A stretch of 64,000 nt of DNA from Erysipelotrichaceae bacterium (GTDB taxonomy: Bacteria > Bacillota_I > Bacilli_A > Erysipelotrichales > Erysipelotrichaceae): contig JAFRZA010000033.1 in the NCBI GenBank assembly GCA_017442805.1, positions 62,001 to 126,000 of the forward strand. Direction: 5' to 3'. The notes beneath the pieces were generated by a model. The model was not told where the DNA came from and did no database searches. It worked only from the letters and a program-made list of their open reading frames with translations. This document shows, one piece after another, positions 33,389-41,913 of the stretch (position 1 is its first letter; the number at the start of each line of letters is the position of its first letter). A program made the translations under genes and the position numbers.

Positions 33389-34045
33389 ATGAAGATCAGG
33401 GAAAGCCTCGTCAAGGCGTATCTCAGATTACCGCGCAATCCCCGTAAGGGGGAGGGAGTCATCAACATCGCCTGCATCGGCGACAGCGTGACCAGAGGTG
33501 CCGGGGTCATGGGAAGGCGCGATCAGACCTGGGAATACTATCTGAACGAAAAACTGGGAGATGACTACCGGGTCATTAACTGCGGCATCAGCGGCTGCAC
33601 CCTGCAGAAACAGGCGGACTGCCCCTATGTTGAAAGTTCCCTTTACCCTTCGACGCTGAAGCTGAAAGCCGACATCTATCTGGTCATGCTGGGATCCAAT
33701 GATACCAAGACGGCGAACTGGAATGAAGAAAGATACGAACGGGAACTCAAGGACTTCCTGAAGGGCTATCTGACGCTGGACAACAGTCCACGGATCATTG
33801 TCATGATCCCTCCGGAATGTTTCCCGTACAATGAGGCCGGCGATGTAGCCTACAGCATCGACAAGCATCTCGTTGATAACGTTCTCCCCGGAATAATCAG
33901 AAAGACAGCCGGAAAACTCGATATCGAACTCATTGATCTTCTGGAACCTACCAGAGGACATGAGGAATGGTACGTTGACGGCGTTCACCCAAACGCTGAA
34001 GGGAACCGTCAGATCGCGGAAGTCATTGCCGCTCATCTCAGGTAA
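33389..34045 (+). CDS. SGNH/GDSL hydrolase
   Basis: 218 aa. Block I GDSVTRGAG (Ser near residue 33), block III MLGSNDT (near 110), and block V DGVHPNAEGN with the catalytic Asp and His near 199. These fit esterases or acylhydrolases of the GDSL family. No signal peptide, so cytoplasmic; it may deacetylate sugars or lipids. The ribosome site GAAGGAAGGG precedes it. Single gene. Confidence 0.85.
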   Translation: MKIRESLVKAYLRLPRNPRKGEGVINIACIGDSVTRGAGVMGRRDQTWEYYLNEKLGDDYRVINCGISGCTLQKQADCPYVESSLYPSTLKLKADIYLVMLGSNDTKTANWNEERYERELKDFLKGYLTLDNSPRIIVMIPPECFPYNEAGDVAYSIDKHLVDNVLPGIIRKTAGKLDIELIDLLEPTRGHEEWYVDGVHPNAEGNRQIAEVIAAHLR

Positions 34046-34071
34046 CCGGCTATCGCTGAAGAAAGCATAAT

Positions 34072-34107
34072 AAAAAGGGCTTGGTTATGAAACCTTACCC
34101 TTTTTAA
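34072..34107. terminator. Bidirectional terminator
   Basis: Stem AAAAAGGG/CCCTTTTT with an inner GGTT/AACC, between convergent SGNH and PTS operons. Confidence 0.85.
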
Positions 34108-34119
34108 TTCGCTTAATTA

Positions 34120-34431
34120 CTACTCCTGTCCGATATGGATTTCGTCGCCTTCAATGGCAAAAGCTTGTTCAAGCTTTTCAGTGAGTTCTACCATGGACAT
34201 GATCTTGTTCAGAACAACGACACGCGGGTAGTCCTTCAGCTGAGGGGCGATATCCCTTCCGACGACGAATAAGTCTGCGCTCTTCACATTGATCTCTGAA
34301 AGAGAAGTGTGATCAGCTTCGACTCCTTCGATTCCGAGATTCTTCAGAGCCTTCTGAATGTTCATCTGAACCATCAGGGAACTGCCTAATCCGGAACCGC
34401 AGCAGCACATAATCTTACGGATATTTGCCAT
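34120..34431 (-). CDS. PTS EIIB, ascorbate/Ula family
   Basis: 103 aa. The phosphorylated Cys lies in CCCGSGLGSS (Cys 11). The protein has the EIIB lactate-fold layout with VVGRDIAP near residue 48. It receives phosphate from EIIA and passes it to the sugar entering through the EIIC gene directly upstream. A ribosome site GAAGGAGGG is present. Last gene of the PTS operon. Confidence 0.9.
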   Translation of the reverse strand: MANIRKIMCCCGSGLGSSLMVQMNIQKALKNLGIEGVEADHTSLSEINVKSADLFVVGRDIAPQLKDYPRVVVLNKIMSMVELTEKLEQAFAIEGDEIHIGQE

Positions 34432-34490
34432 AAATATGCCCTCCTTCTAAATTCTTCTAACAGAATTACTGCTTAATTAATTGGCTGGGA

Positions 34491-35888
34491 TTACTTTTCC
34501 TGGCCATTCTTGAATCCGCTGAGGATCATCGGTAATACGTAGACAGCTACGCAGATGCACAGCAGCGGGATACCATGGACGACCTTGGCGAGGTTGCCGA
34601 ATACTAATGCCATCCATGAGAAGTCAGCATCGGAGAAGGTTGAACCCTTGTCTAATGCATCGAATACAGGCATGCACAGTGCAGGTAAGAAGGTGATGAT
34701 CAGACCATGCACGAATGAGCCTAAGATACAGCCCTTTAAGCCGCCTTCAGCATTGCCGAAGACACCGGCGGAAGCGCCGCAGAAGAAGTGCGGAACAACA
34801 CCCGGGAGAATCAGAGCTAAGCCTAAGCCAGCCTTGTTCAGAGCGATCAGGACGATCAGACCGACAACGCCGCCTAAGAAGGAGACTAAGAAGCCGATCA
34901 GAACAGCGTTCGGAGCATACGGGAAGACAACCGGGCAGTCGATAGCCGGGACAGCACCCGGAACGAGCTTCTCAGCAATACCCTTGAATGCGGGAACGAG
35001 TTCACCAACGATCAGACGGACGCCGGACAGAATGATGTAAACAGCACCTGAGAAGCTTAAGCCAGCCTTCAGAGCCCATACAGCCCAGTGAGTCTTGGTG
35101 TCGCCAGCAACCAGGAAGCCAGCGCAGTTCGGCAGAGTAGCCGGATCTACGTTCATGACGCCCTTGCCAACGGCGATAGCGGTGATGACCAGGAAGAACA
35201 GAACCATGGTGATACCAATGGAAACAGTGGTGTCACGTAAGAAGGTTAAGCGCTGCGGGAAGTTGATGTCCTCAGTTGACTTGCCGCCCTTGAAGAGCTT
35301 GCCGCACTGAGCAGCTACCCAGTAGCCGAAGCCACCGAAGTGACCGAAACCTAATTCATCAGTTTCAACGATCTTTTCCATTGATGAATGCAGGAACCAG
35401 GGTGAGAAGGCTGAGATGAAGGCTAATAAGCATCCACCGGCGATCCACAGCGGGAAGCTCTTTAAGCCGCCGACTGCGCCCAGTAATACTGCTAACATGC
35501 ATGCCATGTATAAGCTGTGGTGACCTGTTAAGAACATGTAATGCATCTTTGAGAAACGAGCCAGGACAATGTTCAGGACTAAGCCGAACACCATGATGTA
35601 AGAAGTATCCAGACCGAACTTGTTTAAGGCCATGGCAACGATGGCTTCGTTGTTCGGAACGGTACCGGTCATGTTGAATGTCCAGTTGAACAGTTCACCG
35701 AAAGCGTTCAGTGAATCAGTCTGAATGAAGGTGGCGCCAGCGCTTAATACCAGGAAGCCAACGATGGTCTTGATGGTGCCCTTGATGACATCTTCAACGG
35801 GTCTCTTCTGGAGGATGAGACCTAGCATAGCTAACAGACCTACTAACATTGCAGGAGTAGCTAAAATGTTAAGAATAAAATCTAGCAT
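34491..35888 (-). CDS. ulaA: PTS EIIC, UlaA (ascorbate) family
   Basis: 465 aa with about 11 membrane helices and UlaA-type features: FLTGHHSLYMACM near residue 119 and the CGASAGVFGNAEGG loop near 370. UlaA carries L-ascorbate in E. coli, but related EIIC proteins may carry pentitols or other sugars. By eye the gene uses more TTA leucine and GCT alanine codons than its neighbours, perhaps reflecting a different expression level or origin. The ribosome site AAAGGAG is strong. Confidence 0.9.
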   Translation of the reverse strand: MLDFILNILATPAMLVGLLAMLGLILQKRPVEDVIKGTIKTIVGFLVLSAGATFIQTDSLNAFGELFNWTFNMTGTVPNNEAIVAMALNKFGLDTSYIMVFGLVLNIVLARFSKMHYMFLTGHHSLYMACMLAVLLGAVGGLKSFPLWIAGGCLLAFISAFSPWFLHSSMEKIVETDELGFGHFGGFGYWVAAQCGKLFKGGKSTEDINFPQRLTFLRDTTVSIGITMVLFFLVITAIAVGKGVMNVDPATLPNCAGFLVAGDTKTHWAVWALKAGLSFSGAVYIILSGVRLIVGELVPAFKGIAEKLVPGAVPAIDCPVVFPYAPNAVLIGFLVSFLGGVVGLIVLIALNKAGLGLALILPGVVPHFFCGASAGVFGNAEGGLKGCILGSFVHGLIITFLPALCMPVFDALDKGSTFSDADFSWMALVFGNLAKVVHGIPLLCICVAVYVLPMILSGFKNGQEK

Positions 35889-35929
35889 AATTTCTCCTTT
35901 CTATTTAACTAAGAACTTTGCTAATTCTA

Positions 35930-36385
35930 TTAATCCACAACCTCGGCATTGGATATAAACAGGTCATATATCTCCTGCGGGGTTGTTGAATCCATAATCT
36001 GTCCTTCCTTGGAATCATCACTGAAGATGTTGGAAACGGCCACGATGCCATCCATGTGGGATGAGTGGTCGACGGCGCACAGGGCGACGAGCACGCGTAC
36101 GTCGTTCTTTTCTTCCGTGAAGGCAACCGGCTGCTTAAGGACGGTGCAGGCCAGCTGGGTCTTGGACACGCCGGCTTCGCTGGAAGCATGGATGAGAGCC
36201 ATGTGATCGGTAAGAACATAGTACGGACCATAGTCTTCCGTCATCTTCAGCACGGCCTGCTCATAAGCATCGGTGCAGCAGCCGTCGGCAACCAGCGGTT
36301 CCAGAGCCGCATGAATGGCTTCCTTCCAATCGGCGACTGACTCTCTGACAACGCAGTTTTCAACTTTGATTAAATCCTGAATCAC
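35930..36385 (-). CDS. PTS EIIA, UlaC/mannitol-fructose type
   Basis: 151 aa. EIIA type 2 fold; the likely phosphoryl-accepting His66 lies in DHMALIHASSEAGV. The start is GTG at 36385 with AAGGAGG nine bases upstream. First gene of the EIIA-EIIC-EIIB operon. No Ula catabolic genes follow; the transaldolase and split transketolase genes nearby suggest the sugar enters the pentose phosphate pathway. Confidence 0.88.
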   Translation of the reverse strand: MIQDLIKVENCVVRESVADWKEAIHAALEPLVADGCCTDAYEQAVLKMTEDYGPYYVLTDHMALIHASSEAGVSKTQLACTVLKQPVAFTEEKNDVRVLVALCAVDHSSHMDGIVAVSNIFSDDSKEGQIMDSTTPQEIYDLFISNAEVVD

Positions 36386-36477
36386 AAAAAAACGCCTCCT
36401 TCTACCATTTGGATTACAAATAGGTTATGAATAAAGATTTTTTACTACTAAAATGACAGTCCATAAATGTATCTATA

Positions 36478-36523
36478 TTGTCGCATAAACGGAAAGCATA
36501 TGCAACAGCGCGTTTTCTGTTGA
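36478..36523 (-). promoter_or_regulatory. PTS operon promoter with upstream dyad
   Basis: Minus strand -35 TTGCAT (36501-36506), 17-nt spacer, -10 GACAAT (36478-36483) with an upstream TG. A dyad CAACAG-N8-CTGTTG (36504-36523) overlaps the -35 and could be a regulator site. The leader to the GTG start is about 86 nt, without a terminator. Confidence 0.5.
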
Positions 36524-36615
36524 CGTTTTACCCCGGTTTATTCAGACAAAAGGTCTCCGTCAGCCTTTTGAATGCGGTTCATTCGTTATATAATATATTG
36601 GTACGAGGTATTGTT

Positions 36616-37269
36616 ATGACAAAAGAATTTGCGGCAACACTGGTCGTTCTGGCCATGATCGCCATCGCCGTGCCGATGTTCATCCGCACGGCCATCTGGA
36701 ACAGATTTCTGAAGAACATCAAGGCGGAAAAGGACCAGGAGGCTCTGAAGATCCTCAACAGCCCGGTTTTCAAGATCATGTTCGGCGAATATAACCGGAA
36801 GTGGAACCTGATGCGCTATTACATATCACGCGAGAAGACCGAAGACGTCAGAAACATGACCAATTCCCTGCTGTATGACAACCTGTCCAAGCAGCAGGCC
36901 TACCAGATCTTCAGCAACGCCTACTTCTACTTCATTTCTCTACATGATCAGGAAATGACCGCCAAGATCCTTGAACGTCTGGAACCGGTCCTTGAGGAAG
37001 ACAGCAGGGAGCAGTATCAGATGCTCTACCGGGTCATGATCGAAAAGAAGAGTGAGGACATCGACCGCGTCAGGGAACTGCTTGAAGAAAAGGAGAAGGA
37101 AAAGGACTCCTACTCCAAGGCTTCCCAGGAGGGCATGCTGCAGTATCTCTTAGGCGTCCAGTACGCCAACATCGGCGATAAGAAGGAAGCGGAAAAGTGG
37201 CTCAAGAAGGCCAAGAACAACGTCAAGGGCACGCCGCTGGAGAAGGAAATCAAAAAATTATTGAAATAA
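36616..37269 (+). CDS. Membrane-anchored TPR-like protein of unknown role
   Basis: 217 aa. An N-terminal membrane helix (about residues 5-25) is followed by a soluble, all-helical region with paired amphipathic helices; the end (EGMLQYLLGVQYANIGDKKEAEKWL, about residues 180-205) is a TPR-type hairpin. It may be a scaffold. A TATAAT lies at 36589. It precedes the transaldolase genes by 18 nt and may be cotranscribed with them. Confidence 0.65.
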   Translation: MTKEFAATLVVLAMIAIAVPMFIRTAIWNRFLKNIKAEKDQEALKILNSPVFKIMFGEYNRKWNLMRYYISREKTEDVRNMTNSLLYDNLSKQQAYQIFSNAYFYFISLHDQEMTAKILERLEPVLEEDSREQYQMLYRVMIEKKSEDIDRVRELLEEKEKEKDSYSKASQEGMLQYLLGVQYANIGDKKEAEKWLKKAKNNVKGTPLEKEIKKLLK

Positions 37270-37287
37270 TGTAAACGGAGGAAACAT

Positions 37288-37977
37288 ATGGAAATACTCG
37301 TTGATACCGCCAAGCTTGAAGACATCAGATGGGCCTGTGACTATTATCCCATTTCCGGTGTTACCTGCAACCCCACGATCATCAAGAACAGCGCTAATCC
37401 CGCCGATCCCTTTGAGCATCTGCGGAAGATGAGAGAGATCGTCGGCTTCGACCGCACGCTGCACGCCCAGGTCGTTTCCCCGGACAGCGACGAAATGATC
37501 AGGGAAGCCCATGAGCTGGTAAACAATGTCGACAGGGACATCTACATCAAGGTCCCGGTGACCCAGGAAGGCTTCCGGACCATTACCCACCTGAAGAGAG
37601 AAGGCTTCCATGTCACGGCCACGACTGTCTACGACACCATGCAGGCCTTCTATGCCCTGGCCGCCGGAGCTGATTACATCGCCATCTACGTCAACCGCAT
37701 GGATACCTTCGCGGAAAAGGCGGAAAACCTTTACATGGCCCTGCAGAACAAGATCGAGCAGGAAAACCTGCCGACCAGGATCATGGCTTCCGGATTCCAC
37801 AGCGCCGGCCAGCTGAAGGCTGCCTTCCGCTGCGGCGTTGAGACCGCCACGGTCACCCCGGACATTCTCAAGGCCTCATTCAACAACCAGAACGTCATTA
37901 ACCACGTCGCCTCCTTCAAGAAGGCCTGGGAGTCGATGTATGGTGAAAGGGCAACCCTGCTTAACGCGAAAAGATGA
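37288..37977 (+). CDS. TalC-type transaldolase / fructose-6-phosphate aldolase (copy 1)
   Basis: 229 aa. Small transaldolase fold with GVTCNPTIIKNS near residue 24, the Schiff-base Lys in YIKVPVTQEG near 89, and TATTVYDTMQA near 111. Either transaldolase or F6P aldolase activity is possible. The ribosome site CGGAGGAAAC is strong. It is a tandem duplicate of the next gene. Confidence 0.9.
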   Translation: MEILVDTAKLEDIRWACDYYPISGVTCNPTIIKNSANPADPFEHLRKMREIVGFDRTLHAQVVSPDSDEMIREAHELVNNVDRDIYIKVPVTQEGFRTITHLKREGFHVTATTVYDTMQAFYALAAGADYIAIYVNRMDTFAEKAENLYMALQNKIEQENLPTRIMASGFHSAGQLKAAFRCGVETATVTPDILKASFNNQNVINHVASFKKAWESMYGERATLLNAKR

Positions 37978-38003
37978 GTTTCCGATGATACAGGAGGAAT
38001 GAT

Positions 38004-38693
38004 ATGGAAATCTTAGTTGATACGTTTAATCTTGATGACATCAGATATGCCTGCGATTACTACCCGCTTTCAGGCGTCACCTGCAACCCGTCCATCGTAA
38101 AGAATTCAGCCAACCCCGATGACTTCTTCGCTCATCTGAAGAAGGTCAGGGAGATCATCGGACACGAAAGGACGCTGCACGCCCAGGTCATTGCCCTGGA
38201 TTCCGAGACCCAGATCAAAGAAGCCCATGAAATGGTAAGACAGATGGGCGAAGACATCTACGTCAAGGTTCCGGTCACTCAGGAAGGCCTGAGAACCATC
38301 ACTCATCTGAAGAAGGAAGGCATCAACGTCACCGCCACGGCGGTCTATGACACCATGCAGGCCTACTACGCTTTGGCCTCCGGTGCCGACTACATCGCCG
38401 CCTACATCAACAGAATGTACAACATGGGCGCCGATCCCAATCAGCTGTTCCTCGATGTTCAGGGCAAGATCGAACAGGAAGGACTGCCCACCAAGCTGCT
38501 GGCTGCCGGCTTCCACAGCGTCGGTCAGTTGAAGGACTGCTTCGCCTGCGGCTGTGAAGCGGCAACCGCTCCGCTGGATCTGCTGAAGGCTTCCTTCAAC
38601 AACCTGAACGTCATCAACCACGTCGCGTCCTTCAAGAAGGACTGGGAATCGATGTACGGCGAAGGCGCCACCCTGCTTAACGCCAGAAAGTAA
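38004..38693 (+). CDS. TalC-type transaldolase / fructose-6-phosphate aldolase (copy 2)
   Basis: 229 aa, same length and motifs as copy 1 (GVTCNPSIVKNS, VKVPVTQEG, TATAVYDTMQA). The two are alike over the whole length but differ at many positions, notably around residues 150-160, so they may differ in substrate. Preceded by CAGGAGGAAT. Confidence 0.9.
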   Translation: MEILVDTFNLDDIRYACDYYPLSGVTCNPSIVKNSANPDDFFAHLKKVREIIGHERTLHAQVIALDSETQIKEAHEMVRQMGEDIYVKVPVTQEGLRTITHLKKEGINVTATAVYDTMQAYYALASGADYIAAYINRMYNMGADPNQLFLDVQGKIEQEGLPTKLLAAGFHSVGQLKDCFACGCEAATAPLDLLKASFNNLNVINHVASFKKDWESMYGEGATLLNARK

Positions 38694-38718
38694 AAATCAT
38701 AATCAGAAACAAAAAGAA

Positions 38719-38748
38719 AACAGGTGAGTTCGTGAACTCACCTGTTTA
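38719..38748. terminator. Bidirectional terminator
   Basis: 13-bp stem AACAGGTGAGTTC/GAACTCACCTGTT, 2-base gap, T-rich ends, between convergent transaldolase and transketolase operons. Confidence 0.9.
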
Positions 38749-38762
38749 TCGTTATGTCGGTC

Positions 38763-39719
38763 TTACAGAAGTCCCTTGACGGTCTCGATCAGATCGTCAG
38801 CGGTCAGTTTGAATTCCTTCTGCAGCCACTCCTGAGAAGCAACCTGTCCGAAGACATCGTTGGCGCCGTGGCGCTTGAACGGAACGGCGATGGCGTGTTC
38901 AGCCAGCACTTCGGCAACGGCTGAGCCCAGACCGCCGATGATGGAATGATTCTCGAAGGTGACGACGGCTTTCTTGCCCTTAACTTCGGAAAGGATGAGG
39001 TCAGCGTCCAGCGGCTTGATGGTGAACATGTCGATGACCTCGGCAGAAATGCCTTCAGCTTCCAGCTTTTCCGCGGCGTCCAGAGCGTCGGAAACGATCT
39101 GGCCGGCAGTGATGATCAGGACGTCCTTGCCTTCCTTCAGGACATTGCCCTTGCCCAGCTCGAAGGTTGAGCCTTCAGCGTAGACGTTTCTGACATCCTT
39201 GCGGTTGGCGCGGAAGTAGTGAATGCCCTGCATGGTCGCGAACTTTCTGACGATCCACTCCAGCTGGACGGCGTCAGCGGCATCGCAAACGACGGCTGTA
39301 GGCATGGCTCTCATCAGAGCGACGTCTTCCCAGGTGGTATGAGTACCGCCGTTGGGGCCGGTGCAGAAGCCGGGGTCGGAACCGTAGACGTTGATGGTGT
39401 TGTGGGCATAGGCGCCGGACAGGTATAACTGGTCGTATACGCGTCTGGTCGCAAACGGACCAAAGGTGTGAACGAAGGGCTTGAAGCCTTCGACGGACAG
39501 ACCGGCAGCAGTGCCGATCATGTTGGCTTCGGCAATGCCTACCTGGATGAATCTGTCGGGATGATCCTTCTGGATGATGGTGGAGCTGCTGGCACCGGCC
39601 AGGTCAGCTTCCAGGAAGACCACCTTGTCATCACTGTTCATGACATCGGAAAGAGTCTGCATTACGACTTTGGCTAAAGGAGTACCCTTCTTGCTGCGAT
39701 CATCTGTTAACTTAAACAT
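38763..39719 (-). CDS. Transketolase C-terminal subunit
   Basis: 318 aa. Pyrimidine-binding and C-terminal domains of transketolase: VVFLEADLAG near residue 33, RFIQVGIAEANMIGTAAGL near 72 with the catalytic Glu that activates thiamine diphosphate, and the transketolase-C domain from about 190. With the N-terminal subunit just upstream it makes the split enzyme. The ATG overlaps the N-subunit stop by one base. Confidence 0.93.
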   Translation of the reverse strand: MFKLTDDRSKKGTPLAKVVMQTLSDVMNSDDKVVFLEADLAGASSSTIIQKDHPDRFIQVGIAEANMIGTAAGLSVEGFKPFVHTFGPFATRRVYDQLYLSGAYAHNTINVYGSDPGFCTGPNGGTHTTWEDVALMRAMPTAVVCDAADAVQLEWIVRKFATMQGIHYFRANRKDVRNVYAEGSTFELGKGNVLKEGKDVLIITAGQIVSDALDAAEKLEAEGISAEVIDMFTIKPLDADLILSEVKGKKAVVTFENHSIIGGLGSAVAEVLAEHAIAVPFKRHGANDVFGQVASQEWLQKEFKLTADDLIETVKGLL

Positions 39720-40576
39720 TATGCTTCCTCCTTTTCAATGAATTCAGCCAGTTCGGCGATGGCGTCATCAGCCGCCTTGTTGATCTCGTCGTTGTTGAAC
39801 TTGACTGAGTGATTGCTCTTTAATTCTTCGAAGTACTTGACGCCGGCTCCCTTGATGCCGTCGAGGATGATGGCGTTGGCGCCGTCCTTGTGGGCCTTGG
39901 CCTTGTCAATGGCGTCGGAAATGGCTTCGATGTCAGTGCCCTTGACCTTCTGAACGAGGTCAAAGCCGAAGGCCTTCATCTTGGCTTCGAAATCAAACGG
40001 ATTCAGGATGTCCTTGGTGTAGCCATCCAGCTGACGCTTGTTGTCGTCAATGATGACGATGCAGTTGTTCAGCTTGCGGGCGGCGATCAGCATGAACGCT
40101 TCCCAGCATTGACCTTCGTTGAGCTCGCCATCACCGACGATCAGGTAGGTATAGCGGTCCTGACCCTTCAGCTTCTGACCGTAGGCAATGCCGGCGGCCG
40201 CGCTGGTGCCCTGTCCCAGGGAACCGGTGGTCATGTCGACGCCCGGAGTCTTAGTTCTGTCCGGATGTGACGGCAGCATCGTGCCGCCATCGTTCAGGGT
40301 CATCAGCTTTTCCTTCGGGAAATAGCCCTTCTCAGCCAGAGCGGAATACCAGGCCGGTCCGGAGTGACCCTTGGATAATACTACCATGTCACGATCTTCC
40401 CACTGCGGGTTGGAAGGATCGATGCGCAGCTGCTTGCCATAAAGAACGGCCATCAGTTCAACGATGGACATGGAACCGCCGAGGTGGCCGTAGCCGCGGT
40501 GCTTCAGCAGTTCAAGTACGTCTTTACGGATCTTCGCTGCCAGAAGAGTTAGTTCTTTCAGTTCAACCTTATCCAT
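39719..40576 (-). CDS. Transketolase N-terminal subunit
   Basis: 285 aa. The ThDP pyrophosphate domain: YGHLGGSMSIVE near residue 29, SKGHSGPAWYSAL near 69, GSLGQGTSAAAG near 117, and the metal-binding GDGELNEGQCWEA near 147. It moves two-carbon units in the pentose phosphate pathway when joined to the C-subunit. The ribosome site ATAGGAGG is strong; a minus-strand TG-T-TATAAT lies about 45 nt upstream. Confidence 0.94.
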   Translation of the reverse strand: MDKVELKELTLLAAKIRKDVLELLKHRGYGHLGGSMSIVELMAVLYGKQLRIDPSNPQWEDRDMVVLSKGHSGPAWYSALAEKGYFPKEKLMTLNDGGTMLPSHPDRTKTPGVDMTTGSLGQGTSAAAGIAYGQKLKGQDRYTYLIVGDGELNEGQCWEAFMLIAARKLNNCIVIIDDNKRQLDGYTKDILNPFDFEAKMKAFGFDLVQKVKGTDIEAISDAIDKAKAHKDGANAIILDGIKGAGVKYFEELKSNHSVKFNNDEINKAADDAIAELAEFIEKEEA

Positions 40577-40681
40577 AAAACCTCCTATTATTTAAAGATA
40601 ATTGTCCTTTTCTTCCTCTATTATAACAAATAACCCCTGAAATATCTCTGCAGATACCGGGGGTCATGTTAAAAATCCATA

Positions 40682-41083
40682 TTACTGTCTGTACTTTCGG
40701 TCTCTTGCCCTGAAGATGATGATCTCGATGAGTCCGACAACCAGCATCAGCAGAGCCAGGGCGGCGATGATCCGGGCGAAGGTAACGCCGGAACCCTGAA
40801 CGTTGAGTAGATTAATGACTTCTCCGGTAGCCCTGTCGGTAAAGACGGTCCTGCCGCTGTCCAGCACGGTCTTGACGTAAGTGCCGTCCTTAACGGCGCC
40901 GGCAAAGGACATGGCATAGACCAGAACGGCGAAGCCGGCAATCAGCAGTCCGGAGAGCATGGTGGCGCGGCCGTGGGTCCAGTCGTTTTCGTCGAAGAAG
41001 CCGTCAAGGCTTTCCTTCCGGTCGCTCAGCCACTCCTTTGTTTTTTCCCGTACGGTTTTCTGGTGGTATTCTCTTTTCTTCAT
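40682..41083 (-). CDS. Small membrane protein, unknown
   Basis: 133 aa. A basic N-terminus (about 45 residues) is followed by a helix at about residues 43-62, an outside loop of about 35 residues, and a second helix at about 98-122 with a basic tail. No family recognised. Start at 41083 after TGAGGT. It stands alone and is divergent from the GNAT leader. Confidence 0.6.
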   Translation of the reverse strand: MKKREYHQKTVREKTKEWLSDRKESLDGFFDENDWTHGRATMLSGLLIAGFAVLVYAMSFAGAVKDGTYVKTVLDSGRTVFTDRATGEVINLLNVQGSGVTFARIIAALALLMLVVGLIEIIIFRARDRKYRQ

Positions 41084-41144
41084 CGCAAGTACCTCAATGA
41101 TCATTACCATTATAGATTATTCCGCGCTTTACACAAAGACCATA

Positions 41145-41153
41145 TGATATAAT
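41145..41153 (+). promoter_or_regulatory. Extended -10 promoter of the GNAT leader RNA
   Basis: TG-A-TATAAT (41145-41153). Transcription is predicted to start near 41160, about 140 nt before the GNAT start codon. No strong -35. Confidence 0.65.
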
Positions 41154-41159
41154 AGCGGT

Positions 41160-41275
41160 GCATCGGAGGACAGTATGCCGTAGCATAGGGGATTGCAGGT
41201 CATGACGCCTGCAGGCCGCCTGTTGGATAAGATGTCGGGTGAGCCCGGTAATGAAATTTTCATGCCGGGCTTTTA
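41160..41275 (+). ncRNA. Structured leader RNA with Met-Pro-stop ORF and terminator
   Basis: The leader opens with GGAGGA and a two-codon ORF ATG CCG TAG (41175-41183), itself inside a small hairpin ATGC-CGTA-GCAT. A hairpin GCAGGT/GCCTGC follows (41195-41212). Next come two competing hairpins: TGTCGGG/CCCGGTA (41233-41250) and the terminator AGCCCGG...CCGGGCT with an inner ATGAAA/TTTCAT (41242-41271), then TTTT. The first consumes the terminator's 5' arm, so this looks like an attenuator. I could not match it to a known riboswitch. Confidence 0.65.
41242..41275 (+). terminator. Terminator in the GNAT leader
   Basis: 7-bp GC stem plus 6-bp inner AT stem, short bulge, followed by TTTT, 27 nt before the GNAT start codon. 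Confidence 0.85.
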
Positions 41276-41301
41276 GTTTCCGGCTAAACAGGAGGTAAGA
41301 C

Positions 41302-41832
41302 ATGATACAGGTATTATTGAAACCGTTGGAACCGGAAGACAGAGAGCAGTTCATCAGGGACAATCAGCGGGCATTCAAATACGGCGCTACCGAGGAGTTC
41401 GGAAAAAGAGACGAACACTTTGAGGAAGAGGGAGAGATCATCTCCCGGCAGACCATTGAAGCATGCATCGATGAAGGAGACGCCTACCGGATCATCGCCG
41501 ACGGCAGGAAAGCCGGAGGCGTCATCGTTCATACACGGGGAAAGAGAGGCGAACTTGATCTTCTGTTCACCCTTCCCGAATGCCACAGCAGAGGCATCGG
41601 CTATGCTGCCTGGTGTCAGATCGAAGAGATGTATCCTGATGTAAAGGTGTGGGAAACGGTAACGCCCTATTTTGAAACCAGAAACATCCATTTCTACGTC
41701 AACAGATGCGGTTTCCACATCGTGGAGTTCTTCAATTCCCATCATCCCGATCCCAACGATCCGGACATGGCTGAAGCAATCGACGACCAGTTTCCCGACG
41801 GGATGTTCAGGTTTGAAAAGCGGATGAAATGA
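41302..41832 (+). CDS. GNAT family N-acetyltransferase
   Basis: 176 aa. Acetyl-CoA binding pattern LPECHSRGIGYAAWCQIE near residues 93-110 (the Q/RxxGxG/A type loop), with FETRNIHFYVNRCGF near 124-138 as the C-terminal GNAT strand-helix. It transfers an acetyl group from acetyl-CoA; the target is unknown (small molecule, antibiotic or protein). The strong ribosome site AGGAGGT is at 41290. Its leader suggests expression under translational or small-molecule control. Confidence 0.88.
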   Translation: MIQVLLKPLEPEDREQFIRDNQRAFKYGATEEFGKRDEHFEEEGEIISRQTIEACIDEGDAYRIIADGRKAGGVIVHTRGKRGELDLLFTLPECHSRGIGYAAWCQIEEMYPDVKVWETVTPYFETRNIHFYVNRCGFHIVEFFNSHHPDPNDPDMAEAIDDQFPDGMFRFEKRMK

Positions 41833-41913
41833 CAGCGGCGGGATGGTAAAACTGCTGAAAAACTGCTGATTATGTCATATAATTAAAACATAAGCAGCTA
41901 GGAGAAACACAAT

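Noticed and set aside
36495-36520. Catabolite-response element (cre) before the PTS operon
   Set aside because: The best match around the AAAACGCG stretch misses several conserved cre positions.
41187-41240. ZTP (pfl) riboswitch suggested by a CCGCCTG segment
   Set aside because: Only the short CCGCCTG matches; the other conserved parts of the ZTP aptamer are absent.
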